From Nocardioides daphniae (lineage in GTDB: Bacteria > Actinomycetota > Actinomycetes > Propionibacteriales > Nocardioidaceae), in NCBI RefSeq assembly GCF_004777465.1, contig NZ_CP038462.1, positions 186,001-250,000 of the forward strand: 64,000 bases of DNA. Reading direction: 5' to 3'. Each line of letters begins with the position of its first letter. Positions within the stretch are counted from its first letter, which is position 1. Shown in pieces: positions 16,718 to 24,948 of the stretch. Made by a program: the position numbers and the translations under genes. The notes below the pieces were generated by a model. The model did no database searches. It saw nothing but the letters and a program-made list of their open reading frames with translations, and was not told the origin of the DNA.

Positions 16718-17605
16718 CTACTTCAGCAGCTTGCTCATCCGCCGGTCGGCGAGCGGCTTGCCGCCGGTTTGGCAGGTGGGGCAGTACTGCAACGACGAGT
16801 CGGCGAAGGAGACCTCACGCACGGTGTCGCCGCAGACCGGGCACTTCTGGCCGGTCCGCCCGTGCACGGCCATGTGCGACTTCTTCTCGCCCTTGAGCTC
16901 GCTGGCGGCCAGGCCGGTGCTGCGGGTGACGGCGTCGTCGAGCGTCGTGCGCAGCGCTGCGTACAGGGTCGCCACCTCGCCCTCGTCGAGGCTGCTGGCG
17001 GGCTTGAAGGGCGACATCCTCGCGGCGTGCAGGATCTCGTCGGAGTAGGCGTTGCCGATGCCGGCGATGGTGCCCTGCTGGCGCAGCACGCCCTTGAGCT
17101 GGGCGCGACCGGCGTCGTGGAGGATCCCGGCGAGCACCTCGACGGTGAAGTCGTCGGCCATCGGGTCGGGGCCGAGCCGGGCGATGCCGGGGACGGTGGC
17201 CGGGTCGTGGGTCACGTAGATGGCGAGGCTCTTCTTGGTGCCGGCCTCGGTGATGTCGAGGCCCGGCGTGAAGCCGGAGCCGTCGGCGTCCTCGTCGAGG
17301 ATCACGCGGGCGGCCAGCGGGCTCTTGCCGCCCGGCTTGGCCGGCAGCTTCGGCACGTCGTCGCGCCAGCGGATCCAGCCGGCCCGGGCCAGGTGGACGA
17401 CCAGGTGGACCCCCGAGGCGTTGACGTCGAGGAACTTGCCGTGCCGCGTGACGCCCTCGACCAGGGTGCCGTGCAGCGCGCTCAGCGGCGGGTCGAAGGT
17501 CTTCAACGCCTGGAAGGAGGCCAGGTCGACGCGGGTGATCGCGCGGTCACGCAGGCGCTGGTCGAGGTCGTGGGCCAGCGCGTGCACCTCGGGCAACTCG
17601 GGCAT
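16718..17605 (-). CDS. Fpg/Nei-family DNA glycosylase
   Basis: A 295-residue base-excision repair enzyme. The N terminus is MPELPEVHALA, with the catalytic Pro2 and Glu3 of formamidopyrimidine-DNA glycosylases. The central H2TH domain includes QQGTIAGIGNAYSDEILHAARMSP. A C-terminal zinc finger CPVCGDTVREVSF...YCPTCQTGGKPLADRR supplies four cysteines and the DNA-contacting arginine. It removes oxidised bases and nicks the strand. Actinobacteria have several paralogues; the KSHMAVHGRTGQKCPVC segment is of the Fpg-like (not Nei2) kind. Confidence 0.93.
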   Translation of the reverse strand: MPELPEVHALAHDLDQRLRDRAITRVDLASFQALKTFDPPLSALHGTLVEGVTRHGKFLDVNASGVHLVVHLARAGWIRWRDDVPKLPAKPGGKSPLAARVILDEDADGSGFTPGLDITEAGTKKSLAIYVTHDPATVPGIARLGPDPMADDFTVEVLAGILHDAGRAQLKGVLRQQGTIAGIGNAYSDEILHAARMSPFKPASSLDEGEVATLYAALRTTLDDAVTRSTGLAASELKGEKKSHMAVHGRTGQKCPVCGDTVREVSFADSSLQYCPTCQTGGKPLADRRMSKLLK

Positions 17606-17640
17606 GGGTCGAGCGTAGCCAGATTCCCCTCAGCGGGGCG

Positions 17641-17931
17641 TCACGTCAGGGCGTCCATCGTCGACAGGTCCAGCTTCATTCGCCCGACGTTGCCGGCGAC
17701 CGTCTCGGCCGAGGTGCTCGCGACGCGGGTGACCATCAACCAGGAGGCCTCGTAGGTGTTGGCGCCCGGGGTGACCAGGTCCTCGAACTGGCCGGCCCCG
17801 CTGCGTACGAGGGCTGCGTCCCGGACCACCGCGGTGCGCAGGGCGTCAAGTTCGGTCTCGAAGCCGCGGAACTCCTTGCGCACCGACTCCAGCGTGGCCT
17901 CGTCCGCCTGGATCGGCTGGCTGCCGCTCAC
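17641..17931 (-). CDS. Small helical protein, last gene of WXG-protein operon
   Basis: A 96-residue protein, mostly predicted helical, without a signal peptide. It starts at GTG 17931, overlapping the lipoprotein stop by GTGA. Size, position and heptad-like spacing (SVRKEFRGFETELDALRTAVV, then QFEDLV and VAGNVGRMKLDL) recall ESX/WXG100 partner proteins, although no W-x-G turn is present; the middle has YEASWLMV. I see it as a possible chaperone or co-secreted partner of the 18533-20350 protein. No family is recognised. Confidence 0.65.
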   Translation of the reverse strand: MSGSQPIQADEATLESVRKEFRGFETELDALRTAVVRDAALVRSGAGQFEDLVTPGANTYEASWLMVTRVASTSAETVAGNVGRMKLDLSTMDALT

Positions 17932-18546
17932 GACTCCTCCTCGACGTCGAGGTGGACGTAGTAGTTGACGACGTGGCCGGAGCCGGAGGCGAAGACCGTG
18001 GGGACGATCTCGAGCAGCTCGGGCGGCGCCACCCCCTCGGCGGGCAGCGCGACGTCGACCGTGTTGCCGCTCGACTCGGCCGCCGGGCGGAGGAGAGGAG
18101 GAGGTGGCCCGGCGCTCGTCGACGCCGAACTCGTCGACGCCGGCCCGGACGAGCCGCTCGACCTCGTCGAGCGGCACCTGGCGCAGGCCCAGGGTCAGCA
18201 GCGAGACCTCGCCGGAGGGGTCGGTCTCCACCGTCATCACCTTCACCTCGTCGGAGCTCAGCACGTGGCCGTCGGAGAAGGTGACGGTCACCGAGAAGCG
18301 GGACATGTCGTCGTTCTCCAGGATGGCGGTCTTCGCGCCTTCGGCGACCCCTAGCGACTCCCGGGTGACCCGCTCGCGCAGGTCGACCTCGACCTTGCCG
18401 TCGGCGAGCACGGCGGCGGCGGCCACCTCGCGCGGGTCTTCGTTGGGCTCCACGGCGCATCCTCCGGTCGTGATCAGCAGGGCGGCAGCCGCTGCCAGGG
18501 TCGTCAGTGGGGTCGTCAGGGGGCGGGCTCGGTCACTGTTCCACAC
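17928..18546 (-). pseudogene. Lipoprotein of WXG-protein operon, frameshifted near 18095
   Basis: The N terminus MWNSDRARPLTTPLTTLAAA runs into a lipoprotein signal with lipobox TTGGC. The mature part (VEVDLRERVTRESLGVAEGAK...DEVERLVRAGVDEFGVDE) changes frame near 18095 and continues as NTVDVALPAEGVAPPELLEIV to VVNYYVHLDVEEES and a stop at 17928. The frame change equals two lost bases or one extra, in a CCTCCTCC/CGCCCGGCGG run. The start overlaps the upstream gene by 14 bases, the stop overlaps the downstream start by GTGA, so this is one operon. Function unknown; the outer-face anchoring and linkage to a WXG protein would fit an immunity or receptor role, which is inference. Confidence 0.7.
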
Positions 18547-20350
18547 GGTCGACCTCCCAGTCCGTGGCCAGCTGGCGCAGGATGTCGTCGATCGTGTTCT
18601 TGAGGCGGTACTCGTCGACGCGGCCGCCGACGTCGGCGGCGATCAGCGCCCGCGCCAGGTCGGGGTCGTCGCGCAGCAGCTGCTGGTACTTCGGGAGCGT
18701 GTCCTCGGTGATCAGCTTCCAGCGGTCGTCGAACTGCGCCACGTTGCCGTGGGCGAAGGGCGTCTCGACCCAGACGGTGCCCTGGAGCGGGTTGTCGGTC
18801 TGCCACGGCGTGAAGGGCACGCCGATGTTCTCCGCGCCCGGGGTCTCGACCGGCACGACGAGGGGTAGAGCTCGGGGAACGACTTGGCGCCGGGGATGGA
18901 GGGTTTCCGATCTGGGTCATGCCCCACGTCACGACCTGGCCGGTCACCGGGTGGTCGTACATCTCGAGGTACTTGGCGTCGATGATCTGCTTCTGCTCAC
19001 GCAGCAGGAACTGCTCGTTGCCGGCCTCGACCCGGGCCGGGTCGCCGGAGTGGATGTCCTTCCACGACTCGTACGTCGCGCGGTCGAGCGCCCCGGACTC
19101 GTACAGCTCCTTGATCGCCTTCATGCCGCCCTGGCGGTAGGCCTCGTGCATGGTGCCCTGGTCGCGGAAGATGTCCTTCTGCATGCCCAGCAGCGTGACC
19201 TCGTAGAACTTGAGGTCGTCGTCGGTCAGTGACCCAGCGTCTTGAGGTGCTCCAGCTCGCCGAACCGGCCGGGTGGTGCGTACTTCTCGACGGCCTTCGC
19301 CCAGTCGCGGATCATCGACAGGTCGAGGAAGCCGCCGGCGAAGGAGGGGCCGATCATGTTGGCCATGCCGGCCCACTGGAGGTCGGCGTTCTCCAGGTAG
19401 AGGTCGCCGTAGTAGTAGCGGTAGACCTGCTTGATGATCTCCTCGTTGGCGGCGGCCCCCTTCTCGGGGTCCCACGCCGCGACGTCGATGCCCGCGGCCA
19501 GCGCCGCCTCGAGGAACCAGTAGTGCTCGAGGGCCTCGCGGTAGAGCAGCGGCTCCAGCCCGAGCTCGCGGGCCCGGGCGAGCGTGGCCTCGACCTCGCC
19601 GAGGTCGTCGGGCGGATACCTGAGCTCCTCCATGAGCTCGTAGGACGGGCCGCCGAACTCGTCCTCGGCCTTCTTCTGCAGCTCGTCCCACAGCTGGTCG
19701 GTGGGGAGCGTGCCCATCGGGTGCCCGTCGATGGCCCGCTGGGTGAAGTGGCCGGCCTTCTCGGCGTCCAGGGGCAGCGGGACGGTGCTGGCCAGGGCGC
19801 GGGAGAGACGGCGGGCGGCGCGGCGCAGGTCGGCGAGGAGGTCGTCGTACTCCTCCTCGAGCTTCTGCCCGGCGCTGGCCAGGGTGCTGCCGGCGGCGCT
19901 GATCGCGCTGCCGAGGGCGCGGTCGGCGTTGCGGTCGAGGCGGAGCCGGTCGGCGTCGGTCGCGTCGTCGGGGATGTCGGAGGTGGCCTTGCTGCGCGCC
20001 TTCGTCGCCTTGGCGTGCGCGGCGTCGTACGCCTGCTGCGCGGCCTCCCAGCGGGCGTTGAGGTCGGGGAGCTCGACGTCGAGTGCCTCGTCGAGCCGGT
20101 TGGCGAAGACCTTGACGGCGTCGGCGGCCTGCTCGAGGTCGCCGACGAGGCCGCGGGTGTCCTGGCAGAGCTCGCGTGCCTGCGCGGAGATGTGGGTGGC
20201 GGCCTTGCCCTTCCAGTGCGGTGCCCATCGGGCCGGGGCGCCACGCGCCTGCTTCTCGCGGGTCGAGAGGGTGGCGGCGTGGTTGCCCATCCGCCGCTGG
20301 GCGCGCCGCAGCTGCGGCACGTCCACGTCGATCGAGAAGTGTCCCCCCAT
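18533..20350 (-). pseudogene. WXG100-like N-terminal domain protein (about 606 aa), three frameshifts
   Basis: From ATG 20350 the first 100 residues form two long helices with a W-K-G turn (APHWKGKAATHISAQ), the hallmark of WXG100/ESX-type secreted proteins. A charged helical linker follows (about 110-200), then a C-terminal region without known family, with MANMIGPSFAGGFLDLSMIRDW, SLTDDDLKFYEVTLLGMQKD and VPVETPGAENIGVPFTPWQ. Continuity needs frame changes near 19232, 18890 and 18865, each equal to one lost base; together they restore the frame, so the stop at 18533 is in the starting frame. I infer a type VII-secreted or surface-acting protein. No EccC-type secretion gene is in the window. 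Confidence 0.7.
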
Positions 20351-20452
20351 GGGTGCGACCCTAGAGCGAGCGCCGCCGGGAGGGGGATCGCGCGTCTCAC
20401 GGCCGCCTCGATGGGGCTGTATCCCGCGTTCTGTCCCCAGCGCTAGATGCGC

Positions 20453-20519
20453 CTAGAGACGACGATCGTCGGCTTTCGCTCCGACACTCTGGGCAAATCT
20501 AGGGAGTCCGCTAGAGACG
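20453..20519. promoter_or_regulatory. Candidate control region of the AAA ATPase gene
   Basis: Before the ATPase start are two direct copies of CTAGAGACG (20453-20461 and 20511-20519, 58 bases apart) and a perfect 12-bp palindrome CGACGATCGTCG (20460-20471). The stretch is richer in A/T than its surroundings. No regulator can be named. Confidence 0.4.
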
Positions 20520-20535
20520 CCGATACCTTCTCATC

Positions 20536-21750
20536 GTGGACCCGATCAGGAACCCGTACGCCCCCGGTGCCGGCCAGCGACCCCCCGAGCTCGCCGGTCG
20601 CGACGCCCAGCTCGCCGCCTTCGACGTGGTGCTGGAGCGCGTCGCCAAGGGACGCCCCGAGCGCTCCATCGTGCTCACCGGCCTGCGCGGCGTCGGCAAG
20701 ACCGTGCTGCTCAACGCGCTGCGCTCGGCCGCGGTGCGCAAGCGGTGGGGGACCGGCAAGCTCGAGGCCCGACCCGACCAGGGGTTGCGTCGCCCGCTCT
20801 CGAGCGCGCTGCACCAGGCGGTCCGCGAGCTCGGCCACCCGCAGGTCGAGGAGACCGACCACGTGCTCGGCGTGATCCGCTCCTTCGCCCAGCGCGACGC
20901 CGGCTCCGGCGCCAAGCTGCGCGACCAGTGGAGCCCGGGCATCGACGCGCCCGCCGTGCGCGGGCGCGCCGACTCGGGCGACGTCGAGATCGACCTGGTC
21001 GAGCTCTTCACCGACGTCGGCGGCCTGGCCCAGGACGTCGGCAAGGGTGTCGCGATCTTCATCGACGAGATGCAGGACCTCGGTCCCGACGACGTCTCGG
21101 CGCTCTGCGCGGCCTGCCACGAGATGAGCCAGTCGCGCCTGCCGGTGATCGTGGTCGGCGCCGGCCTGCCGCACCTGCCGGCCGTGCTCAGCGCGTCGAA
21201 GTCCTACTCCGAGCGGCTCTTCTCCTACCAGCGGATCGACCGGCTCACCCGCGAGGGCACCGACGCCGCGCTCTCGCTGCCGGCCGAGGACGAGGACGCC
21301 TGCTACACCGTCGAGGCGCTCGACGCGCTGCACGCCGCGACCGGCGGCTACCCCTACTTCATCCAGGCCTACGGCAAGGCCGTGTGGGACCGCGCCCCCC
21401 GCTCGCCGATCACCATCGACGACGTGGTCGTCGCCTCGCCCGAGGCGGAGGCCGAGCTCGCAGTCGGCTTCTTCGGATCGCGCTACGAGCGGGCGACGCC
21501 GGGGGAGCGGGACTACCTGCGGGCGATGTCGGACGCCGCGGTCGCGATCGCCGAGCGCGGTGACGAGGAGGTCGACGACATCGGCTCGGTGCCGACCGCC
21601 GACGTCGCGGCGATCCTCGGCAAGAAGCCGCAGTCGCTCTCCCCGGCGCGTGACGCCTTGCTGAAGAAGGGGCTCATCTACTCCAGCGAGCGCGGCAAGA
21701 TCGCCTTCACCGTGCCCCACTTCGGCAAGTACCTGCGTACGCAGGCCTGA
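20536..21750 (+). CDS. AAA-type ATP-binding protein
   Basis: A 404-residue P-loop ATPase. Walker A is GLRGVGKTVLL (about residue 54), preceded by the AGRDAQLAAFDVVLERV region; Walker B is GVAIFIDEMQDL (about 175); sensor-type VVGAGLPHLPAVL and a C-terminal winged-helix-like domain (VPTADVAAILGKKPQSLSPARDALLKKGLIYSSERGKIAF) follow. This is the conserved actinobacterial ORC/Cdc6-like or STAND-related ATP-binding protein with an HTH tail, often found beside mobile or defence genes but also alone. Start is GTG 20536. No partner gene is adjacent. Function unknown. Confidence 0.82.
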   Translation: MDPIRNPYAPGAGQRPPELAGRDAQLAAFDVVLERVAKGRPERSIVLTGLRGVGKTVLLNALRSAAVRKRWGTGKLEARPDQGLRRPLSSALHQAVRELGHPQVEETDHVLGVIRSFAQRDAGSGAKLRDQWSPGIDAPAVRGRADSGDVEIDLVELFTDVGGLAQDVGKGVAIFIDEMQDLGPDDVSALCAACHEMSQSRLPVIVVGAGLPHLPAVLSASKSYSERLFSYQRIDRLTREGTDAALSLPAEDEDACYTVEALDALHAATGGYPYFIQAYGKAVWDRAPRSPITIDDVVVASPEAEAELAVGFFGSRYERATPGERDYLRAMSDAAVAIAERGDEEVDDIGSVPTADVAAILGKKPQSLSPARDALLKKGLIYSSERGKIAFTVPHFGKYLRTQA

Positions 21751-21806
21751 GCGCGCAGGCCTGGCACGCGGCGGGCGCGTGTGAAGCGCGCGTAGAGTCG
21801 GCCGAC

Positions 21807-22250
21807 GTGTCTCCCGCGCTCCTCCACCGAGTCCAGGGCATTGCCGGCCTCCTGCTGCTGCCCACCCTCCTGCTGCCGTGGCTGCGGCGTACGGGTGGCG
21901 GTGAGGTCGAGTGGGTGCCCGGCTACGCGCTCGCGCGTGAGCCGCGGGTCGCGGGGGTCGACGGGGTGCCGCTGCTGCTCGCCGTGCTGGTCGTGGTGGC
22001 GCTGACGGTGGTCACCCTCAGCGCGGCCTGGGCCTGGTGGCGCCGCTCGCTCAACGCGAGCATGCTCGCCGGACTGGCCGCCCTCTTCGGGATCTTCGAC
22101 GTGGTGGCCTCCGCCTCCACGCGCCGTCAGCTCGACGTGGCCGACGCGAGCCACTCCGCCGGCCCGGGGCTGATGCTGGCGGTGCTGCTGCTCGCCGTGG
22201 TCGTCGTGACCGTGCTGGCGCTGCTGGTGCGGGTCAAGCCGGCGCACTGA
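21807..22250 (+). CDS. Small integral membrane protein
   Basis: A 147-residue protein with four hydrophobic segments: about 9-25 (IAGLLLLPTLLLPWL), 52-73 (GVPLLLAVLVVVALTVV), 88-103 (ASMLAGLAALFGIFDVV) and 121-143 (LMLAVLLLAVVVVTVL). The first loop (about 26-50) would be outside. No family is recognised. It stands alone between the ATPase and the ArsR gene; start is GTG 21807. Confidence 0.65.
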   Translation: MSPALLHRVQGIAGLLLLPTLLLPWLRRTGGGEVEWVPGYALAREPRVAGVDGVPLLLAVLVVVALTVVTLSAAWAWWRRSLNASMLAGLAALFGIFDVVASASTRRQLDVADASHSAGPGLMLAVLLLAVVVVTVLALLVRVKPAH

Positions 22251-22281
22251 CGACGAACTGAGCTCGCCCACCCCTAGACAT

Positions 22282-22297
22282 GTGACCAAATGGTCAC
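22282..22297. promoter_or_regulatory. Candidate ArsR operator
   Basis: GTGACCAAATGGTCAC has 7-bp perfect arms GTGACCA and TGGTCAC around AA. It lies 14 bases before the GTG at 22311, where a dimeric ArsR-type repressor would normally bind for autoregulation. Confidence 0.6.
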
Positions 22298-22310
22298 CTA
22301 TGGTCGAGGG

Positions 22311-22676
22311 GTGGATGACGACCTGGTGTTCAAGGCGATGGCGGACCCCGTCCGCCGCCTGCTCCTGGACGCCTTGTTCGAGCGTGACGGACGCACGCTC
22401 GGCGAGCTGGAGGCAGTGGTCAACACCCACGTCGAGATGACTCGTTTCGGGGTGGCCAAGCACCTGCGCCTGCTGGAGCAGGCGACCCTGGTCACCGCCG
22501 TCAAGCAGGGCCGGGAGAAGCGCCACTTCCTCAACGCGGTGCCGATCCAGCAGATCCACGAGCGGTGGATCGGCAAGTATGCCGAACGCGCCGGGATCGC
22601 GTCGGTCCTGCTCGACCTGAAGAGCCGCCTCGAGTCCTCGTCCGACCGACCACACACCCCGGAGGAAGAGTCATGA
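22311..22676 (+). CDS. ArsR-family HTH regulator
   Basis: A 121-residue winged-helix regulator: VFKAMADPVRRLLLDALFERDGRTLGELE, then the recognition helix region MTRFGVAKHLRLLEQATLVTAVKQGREKRHFLN and the dimer helix IQQIHERWIGKYA. No metal-binding CxC is present. This subgroup is almost always coupled to an SRPBCC/AHSA1 protein, as here (ATGA overlap). GTG 22311 is used because ATG 22290 would put the start inside the palindrome and add seven unusual residues. Confidence 0.88.
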   Translation: MDDDLVFKAMADPVRRLLLDALFERDGRTLGELEAVVNTHVEMTRFGVAKHLRLLEQATLVTAVKQGREKRHFLNAVPIQQIHERWIGKYAERAGIASVLLDLKSRLESSSDRPHTPEEES

Positions 22677-23179
22677 GTCATTCGCTCGTGCAGGTCTACA
22701 CCGTCTACATCAACGCGCCGGCCTCGAAGGTCTGGGCCGCCATCACCACCTCGGAGGGCAACAACGAGTGGGGCTACGGCGGCGACCTCGAGGTCGAGCT
22801 GACGCCCGGCGGCTCCTACCGCAACCTCACCACCCCGGCCATGCGGGCGATCGGGATGGGCGACGTCGCCGTGACCGGCGTCGTCGAGAAGGTCGAGGAG
22901 GAGAAGCTCCTCGTGCTCTCGTGGCTGCCGTCGTGGCACCCCGACAGCACGCCGACGCGGCTGACGTGGGAGCTCAGCGAGTTCGACGGCCCCGTCACCC
23001 GGGTCGTGCTCACCCACGACGCGACGGCCGCACCCGAGTACGCCGACGAGCTCGCGGGCGGCGACGACCCGAACCAGGGTGGCGGTGGCTGGCCGTGGTC
23101 GCTGTCGGGACTCAAGACCTACTGCGAGACCGGTGGCCGGCTGGCGGGCTCGGGGTCGGACGGCCACGACTTCGAGTGA
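22673..23179 (+). CDS. SRPBCC (AHSA1-like) domain protein
   Basis: A 168-residue START-fold protein: VYTVYINAPASKVWAAITTSE at the N terminus, ELTPGGSYRNLTTP, VVEKVEEEKLLVLSWLPSW and a C-terminal WPWSLSGLKTYCETG helix, which is the usual AHSA1 ending. These proteins bind hydrophobic ligands in a deep cavity. It is co-translated with the ArsR regulator, so its expression probably follows an inducer sensed by that protein. The ligand is unknown. Confidence 0.88.
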   Translation: MSHSLVQVYTVYINAPASKVWAAITTSEGNNEWGYGGDLEVELTPGGSYRNLTTPAMRAIGMGDVAVTGVVEKVEEEKLLVLSWLPSWHPDSTPTRLTWELSEFDGPVTRVVLTHDATAAPEYADELAGGDDPNQGGGGWPWSLSGLKTYCETGGRLAGSGSDGHDFE

Positions 23180-23287
23180 GCGTGGTGGTGTCGGTCTGAC
23201 CGGTCTGCCACACTCGACGACACCGGTCGGGTGTGGCAGGGTCGGTCGCCGGGGGCAGCTCGGGTCTGTCCTGGGGAGGGAACGACC

Positions 23288-24511
23288 ATGCACTCACGAT
23301 CCATCTGGCGCGGCGCGGCCGCGTCGTTCATGACCGTGGCGCTCGCCGCGGCAGGGGTCCAGGCCGCCGACGCCGTCTCCGACGTCGGCGTCGTCCCCGT
23401 CAGCGCCGCCCTGGTGGGCTCGGTCCCGCCCGGCGCCGCGATCCGCTCGGTCAGCGTCTACGCGCTGCCCACCGACGCAGCGCTGCGGAAGATGCGCCGG
23501 GGCGAGGAGCGACCGCTGGCCCTGGTGGCCGAGCCTGACCGCGCCAAGGTCGACGGCCACGCCTTCCGGTCCTTCTTCACGCCGGACGACGTGCCCCGGG
23601 CCTACGTCGGTGAGGGTGGCGTGGTCCACCTCCAGACCCTCGTGGTCACCGACCGGGGCACCTTCGGGACGCTCACCAGCGCCCGGGCCTTCTCGATCGC
23701 CGGCAGCCGTCGGGCAGGCTGGGCGTCGGCCAACGACACGTCGGCCGTGAGCAACCGCAAGGTCGCCGCGAGCTCCGGCGTGCTCCCGGCGGCGGCAGGG
23801 TTGGGGAGCGCGGACGTACGCCCGTTGGAGGCGGTGCGCTTCATGCCGATGGGTGACGCCGGGAAGAAGGCTGTGGGTGGCTCGACGAAGACCGGCGAGC
23901 CCAGCCCGCCGGCCGGCTGCAGCTACAAGAAGCTCAAGAAGAAGGTCCGCAAGGCCACCTTCGCCACGACCTACCCGGCGCGCAAGGGCAAGGGCGGTGT
24001 GACGATCTCGTCGTCCACCGGCGCCGACTACGGCATCGCCGTGAGCACCCTGTCGGGCGAGAAGTACGGCGCGTTCAAGGCGGGCTCCTCGAAGTACACG
24101 CGCAGCGACTGGTCGGCCTCGTGGAAGCCGGTGCGCTCGAGCCGGAGCTACCAGAAGGGCATCGAGTACGGGCTCTACGAGCTGCACTGCGCCCGCGGCT
24201 GCTGGGGGTGCACGCGCTCGTGGATCCCGACCGGGGAGACCGGCGGCACCGACCACAACGACGGAATCGCCCGGCCGAACTTCAAGAAGTGCCAGCGAGT
24301 CACCAGCGACACCTGGTCGCGTGACCGGGCGGGCGGCAAGGCCTACAGCTACGGGGCGGCGGTGAAGTTCGCCTCGCTGATCGGCATCGACCTGTCGATC
24401 TCGCGCAACTACAACAAGTCCCAGAAGATCGACTACGTGCTGCCGGCGCCGCGCCGGATGTGCGGCAACAACGCGTGGCCGTCCACCGCCGGCAAGGTGA
24501 TGATGAAGTAG
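23288..24511 (+). CDS. Secreted basic Cys-containing protein (paralogue at 34213-35492)
   Basis: A 407-residue exported protein. ATG 23288 follows GGGGAGGGAACGACC; the N terminus has a signal peptide cut near VQAADA. Residues about 30-130 form a domain rich in V/L strands (SVSVYALPTDAALRKM...VVHLQTLVVTDRG). A basic linker leads to a C-terminal domain with seven cysteines (CSYKKLKKKV, LHCARGCWGCTRSW, KKCQRV, RMCGNNAW) that may form disulfides. A second member of the family, with the same domain order and a similar KSQKIDYVLPAPRRMCGNN ending, lies at 34213-35492. No family name is known to me. Confidence 0.78.
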   Translation: MHSRSIWRGAAASFMTVALAAAGVQAADAVSDVGVVPVSAALVGSVPPGAAIRSVSVYALPTDAALRKMRRGEERPLALVAEPDRAKVDGHAFRSFFTPDDVPRAYVGEGGVVHLQTLVVTDRGTFGTLTSARAFSIAGSRRAGWASANDTSAVSNRKVAASSGVLPAAAGLGSADVRPLEAVRFMPMGDAGKKAVGGSTKTGEPSPPAGCSYKKLKKKVRKATFATTYPARKGKGGVTISSSTGADYGIAVSTLSGEKYGAFKAGSSKYTRSDWSASWKPVRSSRSYQKGIEYGLYELHCARGCWGCTRSWIPTGETGGTDHNDGIARPNFKKCQRVTSDTWSRDRAGGKAYSYGAAVKFASLIGIDLSISRNYNKSQKIDYVLPAPRRMCGNNAWPSTAGKVMMK

Positions 24512-24520
24512 CTCGGTCAC

Positions 24521-24595
24521 CGTGGAACGTCGACCAAATGTCTCCCTCGGGGCCCTTCTGGGCCCTGTGGACCCACCTTTGGTCGACGTTCCACG
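24521..24595. repeat. Long-stem palindromic intergenic element, copy D
   Basis: Perfect 18-bp arms CGTGGAACGTCGACCAAA and TTTGGTCGACGTTCCACG. The loop holds a second hairpin GGGCCC-TTCT-GGGCCC (24550-24565). It begins 9 bases after the stop of the secreted-protein gene, so a terminator role is possible, but the stem is far longer than needed. Confidence 0.8.
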
Positions 24596-24606
24596 CATGC
24601 TTACCA

Positions 24607-24624
24607 AAGTAATCTAGTCTACTT
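24607..24624. promoter_or_regulatory. AT-rich dyad with CTAG centre
   Basis: AAGTAATCTAGTCTACTT has perfect outer arms AAGTA and TACTT around a CTAG core. It is the most A/T-rich spot in this intergenic stretch and has the size of a MarR/PadR-type operator. Only a gene remnant follows it. Confidence 0.45.
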
Positions 24625-24776
24625 ACAGGACTAGTGCGCGTCCCCGGTGCGACGCCCTCACCGGCGTCCGCCTCTTCGCCGCCCTGCAGGAGCTGACCGG
24701 CCCGGTCAACGCCGACCGCCGCGCGCCGCCGGAGTCGCCGCTGCGCGGGCTCAGGGAGCTGTTGCGCCAGCACTGA
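24618..24776 (+). pseudogene. Gene remnant: short coding-like stretch without a start
   Basis: The frame ending with TGA at 24776 reads CDALTGVRLFAALQELTGP followed by about 26 more residues to LRELLRQH, with G/C at almost every third position, so it looks truly coding. It has no start codon before an upstream TAG at 24615. A GTG at 24634 in a neighbouring frame (VRVPG) could be its start if one base is missing near 24648. It may be the tail of a regulator whose operator is the dyad just before. Not identified. Confidence 0.4.
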
Positions 24777-24948
24777 CTGGCCCAGACCAGACCAGGGCCC
24801 GCATGGCCAGGGCGGACCAGGTCAACCGTGGTCCACGCGCCTGTCCGCCAGCGCCTGCATGGCCCGTTCGGGCTACTCCGAACTGGCGATCGTCCACTCT
24901 GGGAAGAGTCCGGGTCAGGCGCTGGATCCGTCCCCTACCGTGGAAAGC

